A program made the position numbers and the translations under genes. Below, one piece after another: positions 8,411 through 17,184 of a DNA stretch of 64,000 bases; position 1 is the stretch's first letter, and each line of letters opens with the position of its first letter. The notes below the pieces were generated by a model that searched no databases, had not been told where the DNA came from, and saw nothing but the letters and a program-made list of their open reading frames with translations. This DNA comes from AWTP1-13 sp050248715 (GTDB lineage: Bacteria; Pseudomonadota; Alphaproteobacteria; Rhizobiales; Hyphomicrobiaceae), in NCBI GenBank assembly GCA_050248715.1, contig JBFWRV010000020.1:25988-89987 (forward strand). The letters run 5' to 3'.

Positions 8411-9949
8411 AACTCGCGAACTCGATCGGTAGAACGGCTCGTGCCGGGCGGGATCGATGTAGTTTGCGTAGAATTTGCGCACGTGGGGCAGCAGGGCCTT
8501 GGAGAGCCTGCGCCGTTCCACCTCGTCATCCGTCAGCGCCCTGCTGAGATCATCGTGGAGCGCCTTCAACGCCGCGTCGCGATCGACCTTCTTGAACCTG
8601 CCGTCCCGGTAGATCACCTCTCCGTCGCACATGCTAAGCTTTACCCCCTCGGCTTTGGCGCGCTGGATGACGGCATCGAGCAGCGGCATCTCCGCATCGA
8701 GATAAGGGTACGAGATCTGCTTCCAGTCGAGCAGCACGAGATCGGCCGCCTTGCCGACCTCCAATGTGCCGATGCTCGTGCCAAAGGGTGTGGTTTTGGC
8801 GCCGCCAACGGTCGCCATACGCAGCACTTGGGCCATGGTCGGCACGTCGTCGTCGATCATGCCAGGCACCCGGTGTGCGCGCAGAACCAGCTTCATCTCC
8901 TGCAGCATGTCGCGATCGTCGTTGATGCCGGCCTCGTCGATGCCGATCGCCGTATTGATCCCGGCCGTCTCGAAATGATTGAGCGCGGCGACACCTGAGC
9001 GCAGGCGGAAGTTGGAGGAGCAATTGTGGCACACGCAGGCGCCCGCGGCCGCCATGCGTCCGATGTCCTTATCGTTGAGCCACACGCCATGGCCAAGCGT
9101 CAGGCGTGGGCCAACCATGCCGAAGCGATCAATGTACTCCAGCGCCGTGCACTTTCCACGCCGCCAAGCATATTCCTTCTGATAGGCCGTCTCGAGCAGA
9201 TGCATGTGCATGAGCACGTCGTTGCTACTCGACGCATCGGAAAGAAGGGTGAGGGCCTTGTCGGAGCACCAGTGCAGGTTGGCGGGGGCGAGCTCAATCT
9301 TCACGCGGCGTTTGGCGTTGTGACGCTGATGCATAGAGACGAACAGCCCCATGATATCGTCGAGGCTCATCCTAAAGCGCGCAAACCACCGCTGCATCGG
9401 CTCCTGCAGCTCCGGGGGGAGGCCCGCTACGAACTCCTGGTCAGCTTGGTAGACGAGGCGGTTCTGGTCGCGCACGCCGAAGGCGTAGGACACACGCATG
9501 CCAATGTCCTCGTAGGCGCGTATGACCTCGGCGGTCTTGCCCTCCACCTCCGGCAGCGTGCCCGGCAGCGCGCTCTGAAGATGCTGCACCGTGGTAATGC
9601 CAGAGGCGATCATCTCGAAGGCCGAATAGAGCGTGTCGAGGTAGAGATCGACGTTGCGGAGCACAAGCCGCGTGACGAACCACAGTTCGAGCGGCATGTC
9701 GGGAGAGCCGAGTTGCACCGGTGTCAGCCCGATGTGATGGTGAGCGTTGACGAAGCCCGGCAGCAAAACCTCGTTGCCGGAACCCAGCACGGGCGCTTTA
9801 GGATGCTTACGCTTCAGATCGGCGTAGGTGCCGACCGCGGTGATGACGCCATCCTCCTGCAGCACGGCGCCGTCGGCAATCTCCTCCCATCGGAAGCGGT
9901 CGATGGTGCGCGTGATCATGGCACGACTGCGGATCAACGTGGCGGGCAT
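8408..9949 (-). CDS. Atz/Trz-type amidohydrolase (cyclic amide or amine hydrolase)
   Basis: Cytoplasmic metal-dependent hydrolase of 513 residues in the amidohydrolase superfamily. It has the metal-binding HxH in NAHHHIG (H70/H72), the MHMHLLET segment, the LGHGVWL histidine, the substrate-side CHNCSSNFRLRSGVA motif found in AtzB/TrzA/deaminase-like enzymes and the late aspartate in AIGIDEAGIND. ATG 9949 is chosen because homology begins there, although the frame extends to 10078. It is divergent from the racemase-like gene, with 51 bases between starts, so a shared promoter region is likely. The neighbouring genes suggest a cyclic ureide, pyrimidine or triazine-like substrate. The final residues abut the IS remnant, so the natural C-terminus may have been trimmed. 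Confidence 0.85.
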   Translation of the reverse strand: MPATLIRSRAMITRTIDRFRWEEIADGAVLQEDGVITAVGTYADLKRKHPKAPVLGSGNEVLLPGFVNAHHHIGLTPVQLGSPDMPLELWFVTRLVLRNVDLYLDTLYSAFEMIASGITTVQHLQSALPGTLPEVEGKTAEVIRAYEDIGMRVSYAFGVRDQNRLVYQADQEFVAGLPPELQEPMQRWFARFRMSLDDIMGLFVSMHQRHNAKRRVKIELAPANLHWCSDKALTLLSDASSSNDVLMHMHLLETAYQKEYAWRRGKCTALEYIDRFGMVGPRLTLGHGVWLNDKDIGRMAAAGACVCHNCSSNFRLRSGVAALNHFETAGINTAIGIDEAGINDDRDMLQEMKLVLRAHRVPGMIDDDVPTMAQVLRMATVGGAKTTPFGTSIGTLEVGKAADLVLLDWKQISYPYLDAEMPLLDAVIQRAKAEGVKLSMCDGEVIYRDGRFKKVDRDAALKALHDDLSRALTDDEVERRRLSKALLPHVRKFYANYIDPARHEPFYRSSSRV

Positions 9950-10000
9950 GGGGCTCACCGTGCTAGTGTTGGAATGGAAGCGCAGGCTCGCACAGTTCTC

Positions 10001-10663
10001 ATGAAGCGCATCGTTCTCGTCAACCCGAACACGACCGAGGCACTGACCACGCTGATGGTGGAGATCGCGCGCGAGCATGCGCCCACCGGCGTGCAGATCG
10101 ACGGAATGACGGCCCCGTTCGGCACACCGCTCATCACGTGTGATGCAGAACTCGACGAAGCCTCAAGCGCTGTGCTGGCGCTCGCGCCGCGACTTACTGA
10201 GAACGCCCATGCGGTAATCATCAGCGCCTTTGGTGATCCGGGAGCCGACAACCTGGCATCCAAGCTGCCACTGCCGGTCGTCGGCATTGCTGAGGCCGCG
10301 ATGCGGGCCGCGGCCCACGGCGGGCGCCGCTTCGCCGTCGTGACACACACGGGTCGCCTTGTGAACCGCATGGCCAGGCGGGCCGAGGAAATTGGCCTCG
10401 GCACTCGTTGCGTCGGCGTGCTGGCGAGCGAGGGCGATCCGGTGGCGCTGATGGCGAGGCCCGCAGCGCTGGAAGACGCGCTCCACGTGCTCGCCCTGCG
10501 CGCCGTGCGAGACCTTGGTGCAGAGGCCATCATCGTCGGCGGTGGCCCGCTCGGGCGCGTGGCGAAGGCGCTGCGCTACAGGTGCGGCGTGCCGGTGATC
10601 GAGGCCATCCCCGAGGCCGTCGGCCATGTTGCCGCAGTCCTTGCGGCAGGGCCTACTCGTTGA
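10001..10663 (+). CDS. Hydantoin/Asp-Glu racemase family protein lacking both catalytic cysteines
   Basis: 220 residues with the two-domain Asp/Glu racemase fold. The start MKRIVLVNPNTTEAL is the classic hydantoin-racemase N-terminus, so ATG 10001 is preferred over ATG 9974. Hydantoin and allantoin racemases use cysteines in (S/A)CFxDPG and GCAGM. Here the equivalent positions are A76 (ISAFGDPG) and G181 (IVGGGPLG). A two-base racemase mechanism is therefore not available, and the protein may be a decarboxylase, lyase or binding protein. Its end overlaps the end of the facing deacetylase gene by 11 bases. It belongs by context to the ureide locus. Confidence 0.85.
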   Translation: MKRIVLVNPNTTEALTTLMVEIAREHAPTGVQIDGMTAPFGTPLITCDAELDEASSAVLALAPRLTENAHAVIISAFGDPGADNLASKLPLPVVGIAEAAMRAAAHGGRRFAVVTHTGRLVNRMARRAEEIGLGTRCVGVLASEGDPVALMARPAALEDALHVLALRAVRDLGAEAIIVGGGPLGRVAKALRYRCGVPVIEAIPEAVGHVAAVLAAGPTR

Positions 10664-11576
10664 GCCCTTTGCCAGGATAGGGATGGGTCGCCACCCAGTG
10701 CCGCGCGATGTCGAGGCGGCGCGTTACCCAGACCCCGTCGTGTTTCATGATGTGGTCGAGCAGCCGCTCCAGCCCGACGGCCCGCGCTGGATGGCCGATC
10801 AGGCGCATGTGCAGGCCGACCGACATCATCTTCGGCGCGCGGGCACCCTCCTTGTAGAGCATGTCGAAGGCATCGCGGACGAAGGAAAACCACTGCTCGG
10901 AGGTGCCGACCGAGCCCGCATACTTGCCATCGTTGTTGGTGAGCGAGTACGGCACGATCAAGTGCGCCTTGCCGCTGACCGTCTTCCAGAACGGCAGCTC
11001 GTCGCCGTAGTAGTCGGAGTCGTAGAGGAAGCCGCCCTCTTCGACGACAAGGCGGCGGGTGTTGATGCCGGGCCCATAGCGGCAATACCAACCGAGCGGC
11101 CGCTCGCCCACGGTCGCTTCCAACGACCTAACCGCCTTGGCGATATGCTCGCGCTCCTCTGCCTCGGTCAGCTCGAAGTGCTTGATCCAGCGCCAGCCGT
11201 GGCTGCAGACATCGAAGTCCGAGGTACGGATGGCGTCGGCAGCGGGCTTGTGCCGCTCCAAGGCGAGGGCGCACCCGAAGATGGTCATCGGCAGCTTGCG
11301 CTCCTGGAACAGGCGCATCAGTCGCCAGAAGCCAACCCGGCTGCCGTATTCGAACAGACCCTCGCCGGCGAGATCGCGGCCTCTGACGCCCTGGCCGAGG
11401 CCGTGCGCCTCGGTGAGACCGGTCTCGGTGAAACCTTCGCCGTCCTGAATGGAGGGCTCGGAGCCCTCCTCGTAGTTCATGACGAAGTTGACGGCGAGGC
11501 GCGCGCCGTTCGGCCACTTGGGATCGGGCGGATTGGCACCGTAGCCGATCAGGTCGCGGTCGTAGGGTGCAGTCAT
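10653..11576 (-). CDS. PuuE-type polysaccharide deacetylase family protein (allantoinase-like)
   Basis: 307 residues of the NodB-fold subgroup that includes the metal-independent allantoinase PuuE. Diagnostic segments are RDLIGYG near the N-terminus, WPNGARLAVNFVMNYEEGSE, SHGWRW and the late GLHMRLIGHPARA. ATG 11576 places the family N-terminus (MTAPYDRDLIGYG) first. It is the last gene of a minus-strand operon downstream of the ureidoglycolate-lyase-like gene (19 bp gap), which supports opening of a ureide ring or of a related cyclic amide. A paralogue lies at 16174-17067. Confidence 0.87.
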   Translation of the reverse strand: MTAPYDRDLIGYGANPPDPKWPNGARLAVNFVMNYEEGSEPSIQDGEGFTETGLTEAHGLGQGVRGRDLAGEGLFEYGSRVGFWRLMRLFQERKLPMTIFGCALALERHKPAADAIRTSDFDVCSHGWRWIKHFELTEAEEREHIAKAVRSLEATVGERPLGWYCRYGPGINTRRLVVEEGGFLYDSDYYGDELPFWKTVSGKAHLIVPYSLTNNDGKYAGSVGTSEQWFSFVRDAFDMLYKEGARAPKMMSVGLHMRLIGHPARAVGLERLLDHIMKHDGVWVTRRLDIARHWVATHPYPGKGLNE

Positions 11577-11595
11577 GGGATTCGCCTCCAAAGGC

Positions 11596-12072
11596 TCACT
11601 GAGCGACGACGGTGATGGGCGCCGACAGGGTGAAGAATTCCTCATCTCCCTTGCCGCCGTCGAGCCACATGTAGACGGCGAAGGCCGCGGGGCGGTCGAG
11701 GATGGTGAGCGGATGGTGCCAGGTGTCGGCCTTGTAGGTGATGCCCTGGCGCGGCCCGGCAAGGAAGGCGCGAGCAGCCTTCATGTCCGGCCCACCGCCC
11801 TTCGCGTGCGGCGCTACCACCACCAGCCAGCGGCCGACCTCGAGCGGCACGAACGACTGCGATGAGAATTCGTGCCGCTCCATCTGCCGCGCTGTCAGCG
11901 GCAGCGACGATAGCTCCTCCCGGCGCGCGAGCGACAAGCTCGGTCGCGCCGCCGGCCGCAGATTGCCGAGCGCACGGTCAAAGTAGGTGCGGCCCGACGA
12001 ATGCGGCACCTCGAGCACGTCGCCGAATGGCGCGAACGGCTCGGCCGCCAGGGGTTCGAGGATCAGCTTCAA
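11596..12072 (-). CDS. Ureidoglycolate lyase-like protein (AllA fold)
   Basis: 158-residue cupin-fold protein. The N-terminus LKLILEPLAAEPFAPFGDV and the central VGRWLVVVAPH, then TWHHPLTIL and VYMWLDGG match AllA-type ureidoglycolate amidolyases, with the family's usual length. The start is TTG 12072: an AGGAG lies eight bases upstream and homology begins exactly there. The in-frame upstream part is not conserved and overlaps the permease. Together with the PuuE-like gene next door it suggests that glyoxylate and urea, or an analogous pair, are released from a ureide. Confidence 0.82.
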   Translation of the reverse strand: MKLILEPLAAEPFAPFGDVLEVPHSSGRTYFDRALGNLRPAARPSLSLARREELSSLPLTARQMERHEFSSQSFVPLEVGRWLVVVAPHAKGGGPDMKAARAFLAGPRQGITYKADTWHHPLTILDRPAAFAVYMWLDGGKGDEEFFTLSAPITVVAQ

Positions 12073-12083
12073 CTCGGCAACTC

Positions 12084-12899
12084 CTATATGCGCCGCGATA
12101 AGCCCACGAGGCGCTCCATGACCACGACAAGCACGACGACGCTGGCGATCAGCACGCCTGAGGCGGCGGCGACGCGCACGTCCAGCGTCGACTCCATCAT
12201 GCCCCACATTCGGATGGGCAGCATGTCCGTTCGCGCGTTGGAGAGGAAGAGAGAAACGGGCACGTTGTCGATCGAGGCGATGAAGGACAGGAACGCGCCG
12301 GCCGCTATGCCTGGAGCGATCAACGGCAGAGTGATTCTTCTGAAGGTCGTGAACCGGCCCGCACCGAGGCTGGCCGAGCTTTCGAGCAGGGAGGGATCGA
12401 GTTGGGTAAGGCTCGCCATCGTCGTGCGGAACACGAAGGGCGCGATGACGACAGCGTGGCCGATCACCAGCAGCGGCAACGAGGGCCGGAAGCCCAGCAG
12501 CGAGAAGAACATCAACGTGGCGAAGCCATAGGCCAACGTCGGCAGCACCAGGGGTCCGAGGAAGCCGTTCTCCAGCGCCCGCGCCGCGACGCCGCGCTTG
12601 CCGGAGATGCCGATCGCGGCTGCAACCCCGAGCAATGTGACGAGGAGGGTCGCGCCGACCGCAACGAGCAACGTGTTGCTCGCGGCGACGTGGATATGGC
12701 GGGAGCGGATGGGGTCGAACAACGCCTCGTACCACTTGAAGGACAGGCCCGGCGGTGGAAACTTGAGCGACGGCGCGGTCGTGAGCGAGGTGATCAGGAC
12801 GATCAGGATCGGGCCTACCAGGATGGCGATGGCGAGGCCGGCCAGCCCACCGATGACGAGCTTGTAGGCGACCTCGGTCGGGGTGCTGCGTCGCGCCAT
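12084..12899 (-). CDS. ABC transporter permease, PotC-like
   Basis: 271-residue inner-membrane permease with about six hydrophobic helices and the cytoplasmic EAA loop (ESSASLGAGRFTTFRRITLPL) that contacts the ATPase. The spacing and the motif SFKWYEALF before the second helix are typical of spermidine/putrescine-type (PotC) permeases. ATG 12899 is used. It follows the PotB-like gene by four bases in the operon ATPase-receptor-permease-permease-AllA-PuuE. The actual substrate is probably the compound degraded by the neighbouring enzymes. Confidence 0.88.
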   Translation of the reverse strand: MARRSTPTEVAYKLVIGGLAGLAIAILVGPILIVLITSLTTAPSLKFPPPGLSFKWYEALFDPIRSRHIHVAASNTLLVAVGATLLVTLLGVAAAIGISGKRGVAARALENGFLGPLVLPTLAYGFATLMFFSLLGFRPSLPLLVIGHAVVIAPFVFRTTMASLTQLDPSLLESSASLGAGRFTTFRRITLPLIAPGIAAGAFLSFIASIDNVPVSLFLSNARTDMLPIRMWGMMESTLDVRVAAASGVLIASVVVLVVVMERLVGLSRRI

Positions 12900-12903
12900 C
12901 AGA

Positions 12904-13788
12904 TCATCTCCGGGCCAGGCGGGCGCCAACAGCGGCAAGCAGGCCGATACCCGTCAGCACCGTGACCAGCAGCGTCACGGCGGCGACCGCCGCGAATGGC
13001 CAGTTGTAGACCACCATCGACTGCTGCCAGATCACGCTCGGCAGGAACACGAGCCGGCCGCCGCCGATCACCGATTGCGAGATGAAGGCGGTGACGGAGC
13101 TGGCAAATACCAGCGTTGCGCCCGCCACCCAGCCGGGCAGGCTCAGCGGCAGGATCACCTGGAAGAACGTGCGCCAGCGCGAGGCGCCGAGCGCGCGCGA
13201 GGCATCGATCACGTTGGGGTCGATCGCGCGCATCACGGTGATCAGGGGCAGCAGCATCAGCGGCATCTCGATCTGCGTCAGCGCCAGCACTAGACCGAAC
13301 TCGGTCTGCAGCAGGGGCAGCGGCGTGGCCGAAAGGCCGAGGGTCAGGATCGCCTGGTTGATCACCCCCTCGCGGGCAAGAATGACGATCCAGGCGAAGG
13401 TGCGCACCACAACCGAGGTCAGCAGCGGCATGATGATGATGAGCAGCAGCAGCTTCTGCACGCTGGGTCGGCTGGCGCAGAAGACCAACGCCAGCGGGAA
13501 GCTCAGCACCGTCGTGGCAAGCACGGTGACGGCGCCGAGCTGCAGCGTGCGGCCGATCACGGAGAGGTAAAAGGGATCAGAGTAGAACTTGACCCACTGG
13601 CTGCCGGTGATGCGGGTGAGGTCCGCGTCGTCGTAGAAGCTTATGGCGAAGAGCAGCAGCAGCGGCGCGGCGAAGAACACGGTGTAGGCGAGGCCGAGCG
13701 GTCCCGCCAGCCGCCATTCCACCCCATCCCTGCACGGGGCCATAGAGGCCTTCGCCTCCGCCGACCCGGTTGCCGCTACGCTCGCCAC
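12904..13788 (-). CDS. ABC transporter permease, PotB-like
   Basis: 294-residue membrane protein with six predicted helices, the SFYDDADLTRITGSQWVKFY region after helix 1 and the EAA loop DASRALGASRWRTFFQVILP. GTG 13788 has an AAAGG about nine bases upstream; ATG 13743 is an alternative that would shorten the cytoplasmic tail. The start region overlaps a small palindrome GTGAAA-CC-TTTCAC (13792-13805). It pairs with the 12084-12899 permease. Confidence 0.87.
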   Translation of the reverse strand: MASVAATGSAEAKASMAPCRDGVEWRLAGPLGLAYTVFFAAPLLLLFAISFYDDADLTRITGSQWVKFYSDPFYLSVIGRTLQLGAVTVLATTVLSFPLALVFCASRPSVQKLLLLIIIMPLLTSVVVRTFAWIVILAREGVINQAILTLGLSATPLPLLQTEFGLVLALTQIEMPLMLLPLITVMRAIDPNVIDASRALGASRWRTFFQVILPLSLPGWVAGATLVFASSVTAFISQSVIGGGRLVFLPSVIWQQSMVVYNWPFAAVAAVTLLVTVLTGIGLLAAVGARLARR

Positions 13789-13809
13789 GTCGTGAAACCT
13801 TTCACGCGC

Positions 13810-14838
13810 TCACTTGGAGACTTCCTTGTTGAAGCGCTCGATCCAGCCGGCGCGCAGCGGATTGATCTTGCTCCAGTCGTGCGTCCGCATCTTCGAGAGC
13901 TCGTCGAGGCTCTTGATCGGCAGCTCCGCCAGCACAACGTCCTTGTTGGTCGGGATCATGCTCGACGGCGGCTTCATGAGCTGGGCCTGGACATCGGCGG
14001 ACAGCGCCGCGTCGATATAGGCGTAGGCGTTTTCGACGTTCTCCGCGCCCTTGGCGATGTGCAGCGTTGTGATGAAGGTGATGGCACCCTCCTCGGGGAA
14101 GGCAAAATCGATGTCGACGCCTCGCGCCTTGAGTGAGGCGACGTTGTTGGTGTTGGTGTAGCAGATATCGATCTGGCCCTGCTGGAAGAGGCCGGGCAGG
14201 GCGGCCGGAGCCATCACAGCCGCCACCTTGGGCAGCGCCTTCTTCACCTCGACGAAGGCCGGCTCGACGTTCGTCTCCGAGCCACCATAGGCCTTGGCGA
14301 TCTCGATCAGCGACAGGGTGCCGAACGTGGTCTGGAAGCCGGTGAGGCCGAGGCGAGAGACGTAGGGCTCGCCGAACAGGTCCTTCCAACTCTTCGGCGT
14401 CGGCACCTTCTTGGGATTGTAAGCAATGCCAACGATTTGGGTGTTGACGGCAACGCCGTGGGCATCGGCAAATCCGGCCGGCAGCTTGACGGCATTCGAG
14501 AGTCTGGAGGCGTCGAACTTCTCGAACAGGCCGCGCTCGATTGCCAGCGCGCGGGGGCCCGGATCAAGCACGAAGGCGTCGAAGGGCGGAGCCCCACGTG
14601 CAGCCTGCGCCTTGGCGATCTGGTCGACAGCGAACAGCGGCTCGAGCGCGAGGTCGACGTTCTTGGCCTTCTTCAGCGCCGGAGCGACGATGCTGCGGTA
14701 GGCCTCGTCCCAGGTGCCGGGATAGATCGCAGCGGTCACCGAGCCCTTGGCGAGCGCTGGCGTGGGCACAGCGGCCGCAGCGGCGAGCGAAGTCGCCCCT
14801 AAGAGAACCGTACGCCGGTCAACGTGCCTGGAAAACAT
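13810..14838 (-). CDS. ABC transporter substrate-binding protein, PotD/AfuA type
   Basis: 342 residues. The N-terminus has a Tat-like start (DRRTVLLG) and a hydrophobic alanine-rich stretch ending in ALA near residue 30. The mature domain has the PotD-like pattern (IYPGTWDEAYRSIVAPALKK, QQGQIDICYTNTNN, AFPEEGAITFITTLHIAKG). ATG 14838 is preceded by GAGGAG at nine bases. It is the second gene of the transport operon, five bases after the ATPase stop. The ligand is unknown; acidic and tyrosine-rich sites suggest a small, possibly cationic or ureido compound. Confidence 0.87.
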   Translation of the reverse strand: MFSRHVDRRTVLLGATSLAAAAAVPTPALAKGSVTAAIYPGTWDEAYRSIVAPALKKAKNVDLALEPLFAVDQIAKAQAARGAPPFDAFVLDPGPRALAIERGLFEKFDASRLSNAVKLPAGFADAHGVAVNTQIVGIAYNPKKVPTPKSWKDLFGEPYVSRLGLTGFQTTFGTLSLIEIAKAYGGSETNVEPAFVEVKKALPKVAAVMAPAALPGLFQQGQIDICYTNTNNVASLKARGVDIDFAFPEEGAITFITTLHIAKGAENVENAYAYIDAALSADVQAQLMKPPSSMIPTNKDVVLAELPIKSLDELSKMRTHDWSKINPLRAGWIERFNKEVSK

Positions 14839-14843
14839 CTCAA

Positions 14844-15983
14844 TCACTCCTCTGAAGGCTTCGCTTTGGGGAACACGTTGGGCAGGCTGCCGGACGCCAG
14901 GCCGCAATAGCGGCGGCTGCCCGGCTCGTGCAGGGAGGCGCTGGCGCGACGCGACTCCACCTTGATCGTGGTTCCGTCGCGAGCGGCGACGTCGTGAATT
15001 ACGTTGCCGGCCATAGGCAGGCTCAGCACCACGTCGACGGGGAAGCGATCCTCGGCCGCGGCATCGTAAAGCGCGAGCTGCTCGGGCCGGGCGGACAGCA
15101 CGACGGCATCGCCGACGGCCATTTCCCGTACGCCGCGCGCGATCACCGTCGCACCTTGCGCGAGACGCACCCGGTAGCCGGCCTCCGCGCCCGCCTCGAT
15201 GCGACCTTCCAGAAGACTGCAGGAGCCGACGAACGAGTTGACAAACAGCGTGGCAGGCCGGTCGTAGATGACGACCGGCACGTCAAGCTGCTCGATGCGC
15301 CCAGTGTTCATGACGGCGATGCGGTCCGAAATGCTCATGGCCTCGCTCTGATCGTGCGTGACCATGATGGCGGTCAACCCGAACTGGCGCTGCAGGCGCT
15401 TGATCTCGATCTGCATGTCGAGCCGCAGATTCTTGTCGAGGGCGGCGAACGGCTCGTCGAGCAGCAGCAGCTTGGGCCTAAGGACCAGGGCGCGCGCGAG
15501 CGCCACACGCTGCTGCTGTCCGCCTGACAGCTCGCGCGGATAGCGCGCCGCGAAAGCCTTCATCCGCACGGTGTCGAGGATGTCGAACACCTGTTGGTGC
15601 CGGGCGTCCCGGGCGACGCGGCGCACGGCCAGCCCGTAGGCGACGTTGTTGGCAACCGTCATGTGCGGGAATAGCGCATAATTCTGGAAGACGATGCCGA
15701 CCTCACGCTGCTCCGGGGGAAGATCGTCGATGGCGGCATCGCCGATGATGACGCGGCCCGCGGTCTGGCGCACAAACCCGGCGATGATCCGCAGCAGTGT
15801 GGACTTGCCGCATCCGGAGGGGCCGACGAGGGAGATCAGCTCTCCGTCGCGCACCTCGAGGGTCACATTGTCCACGGCCAGTCCGATGCCGTAGCTGTGT
15901 GAGATACCGTCGAGTGTGAGGGCGCTACGAAGCGTACGCGCCGGCATTTGCAGCATGGACGTGCGCGACCCCCTGGCATGCAT
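14844..15983 (-). CDS. ABC transporter ATP-binding protein, PotA-like
   Basis: 379 residues: nucleotide-binding domain with Walker A GPSGCGKST, Q-loop QNYALFPHMTV, signature LSGGQQQR, Walker B LLLLDEP and H-loop THD, followed by a C-terminal TOBE regulatory domain (about 285-370). ATG 15983 is preceded by GAAGG at six bases. It leads the five-gene transporter/ureide operon; the PuuE-like paralogue upstream (16174-17067) is on the same strand and separated by 190 bases. Confidence 0.9.
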   Translation of the reverse strand: MHARGSRTSMLQMPARTLRSALTLDGISHSYGIGLAVDNVTLEVRDGELISLVGPSGCGKSTLLRIIAGFVRQTAGRVIIGDAAIDDLPPEQREVGIVFQNYALFPHMTVANNVAYGLAVRRVARDARHQQVFDILDTVRMKAFAARYPRELSGGQQQRVALARALVLRPKLLLLDEPFAALDKNLRLDMQIEIKRLQRQFGLTAIMVTHDQSEAMSISDRIAVMNTGRIEQLDVPVVIYDRPATLFVNSFVGSCSLLEGRIEAGAEAGYRVRLAQGATVIARGVREMAVGDAVVLSARPEQLALYDAAAEDRFPVDVVLSLPMAGNVIHDVAARDGTTIKVESRRASASLHEPGSRRYCGLASGSLPNVFPKAKPSEE

Positions 15984-16173
15984 CGCGTGCCTTCGGGACA
16001 GGCCAGGCGCCGCGCCGGCTGCTCATCCCTGAAGCGTTCCGCGAGCTTAGCACCGGTCTGGGGCAATCGGGAGGGATTGCTGCACCGGAAGCGCTCAAAT
16101 TTTGCTCAGACTCTGCCTGTCCGCGAGGGGAGCGCTCAGGTCGCGGGCAGAGCGGCGCTCGAAGCGACAGTTT

Positions 16174-17067
16174 CTACCGCAGCGCGACAAGCGCATGCTT
16201 GGCGATATCGATCCGACGCGCCACCCATGCTTGGTCCCCGAGGCCACTCACGAGGTCCATGATCCGCTCCGCAGCGCGGAACCGCGCGGGCCGGCCGCAG
16301 ATACGCAGGTGGAAGCCAATGTTGAGCAGCCGGCTCTTGCCGCGATCCGCTTCCCCCAGCAGCACGTCGACAGCGTCCCGCACGTAATCGACGAACTCCT
16401 CGCTCCGGCAGAAGCCGTTGGGGTGGAAGAACTTCATGTCGTTGCTGTCGAGAGCGTAGGGGATGACGAGCAGCGGGGCCCCCTGTCGCGGAGCATCCCA
16501 GTACGGCAGATCATCGTCAAACGCATTCGACGTGTAGAGAAAGTCGCGCTCGGCCAGGAGGTCGCGCGTCCAGATGCTTTCACTACCGCGGCAGAAAAAG
16601 CCGTAGGGCCTCGTCCCCGTTATTTGCTCGGTGACGCGGATGCATTGGTCGAGGTCTGCCGCCTCCTCGTTGCGGCTGTGATAGTCCGCATGCGGCCTCC
16701 AGCGCCACCCGTGGCAGGCCGGCTCGTGTCCACGCCTGGTGATCTCCGCTGCCAGGGTCGGCACACGTTCGATGGCGCGCCCGCAGCAGAAGAACGTTGC
16801 GGGAAGCGAGCGCGCCTCGAGAGCGTCGAGAAAGCGCCACAGGCCCGCGCGCATGCCGTAAGCGAAAATCTGCTCCTGACCCATGTCGCGGACTCCGGGC
16901 TCGACGACGCTCAGCACCTCGCCGACGCGCTCGGTCGTGGGATCACCATCGCCGACCTGCTGCTCCGCACCCTCCTCGAAGTTAATGACGAGCGAGATGG
17001 CGAGCCGTGCGCCGTTGGGCCAGATGATGTGTGGGCCCTGGCCACCGTATCCGATCAGATCGCGCAT
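16174..17067 (-). CDS. Second PuuE-type polysaccharide deacetylase family protein (allantoinase-like)
   Basis: 297-residue paralogue of the 10653-11576 protein, with MRDLIGYGG, WPNGARLAISLVINFEEGAE, CHGWRW and GFHLRICGRPARF. The similarity to its partner is clear but diffuse, so the two are probably old paralogues with different substrates and not a recent tandem copy. ATG 17067 coincides with the family N-terminus. It stands first on the minus strand at this locus. A role in the same ring-opening pathway is inferred from context. Confidence 0.87.
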   Translation of the reverse strand: MRDLIGYGGQGPHIIWPNGARLAISLVINFEEGAEQQVGDGDPTTERVGEVLSVVEPGVRDMGQEQIFAYGMRAGLWRFLDALEARSLPATFFCCGRAIERVPTLAAEITRRGHEPACHGWRWRPHADYHSRNEEAADLDQCIRVTEQITGTRPYGFFCRGSESIWTRDLLAERDFLYTSNAFDDDLPYWDAPRQGAPLLVIPYALDSNDMKFFHPNGFCRSEEFVDYVRDAVDVLLGEADRGKSRLLNIGFHLRICGRPARFRAAERIMDLVSGLGDQAWVARRIDIAKHALVALR

Positions 17068-17184
17068 TGCCCGTTTCCCTAATGAGAAGCTAGAGACAAC
17101 CATACACTTTGCAGAGACCGTTCGCGCCAACGATGCGGAGGCAAGTTGAAGGTCTCCAACGCGGGCAGAAGTATGCTGCCGGGT

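Noticed and set aside
9026..10000. N-terminal extension of the racemase-like frame
   Set aside because: The open frame extends far upstream but is antisense to the amidohydrolase; homology begins at ATG 10001.
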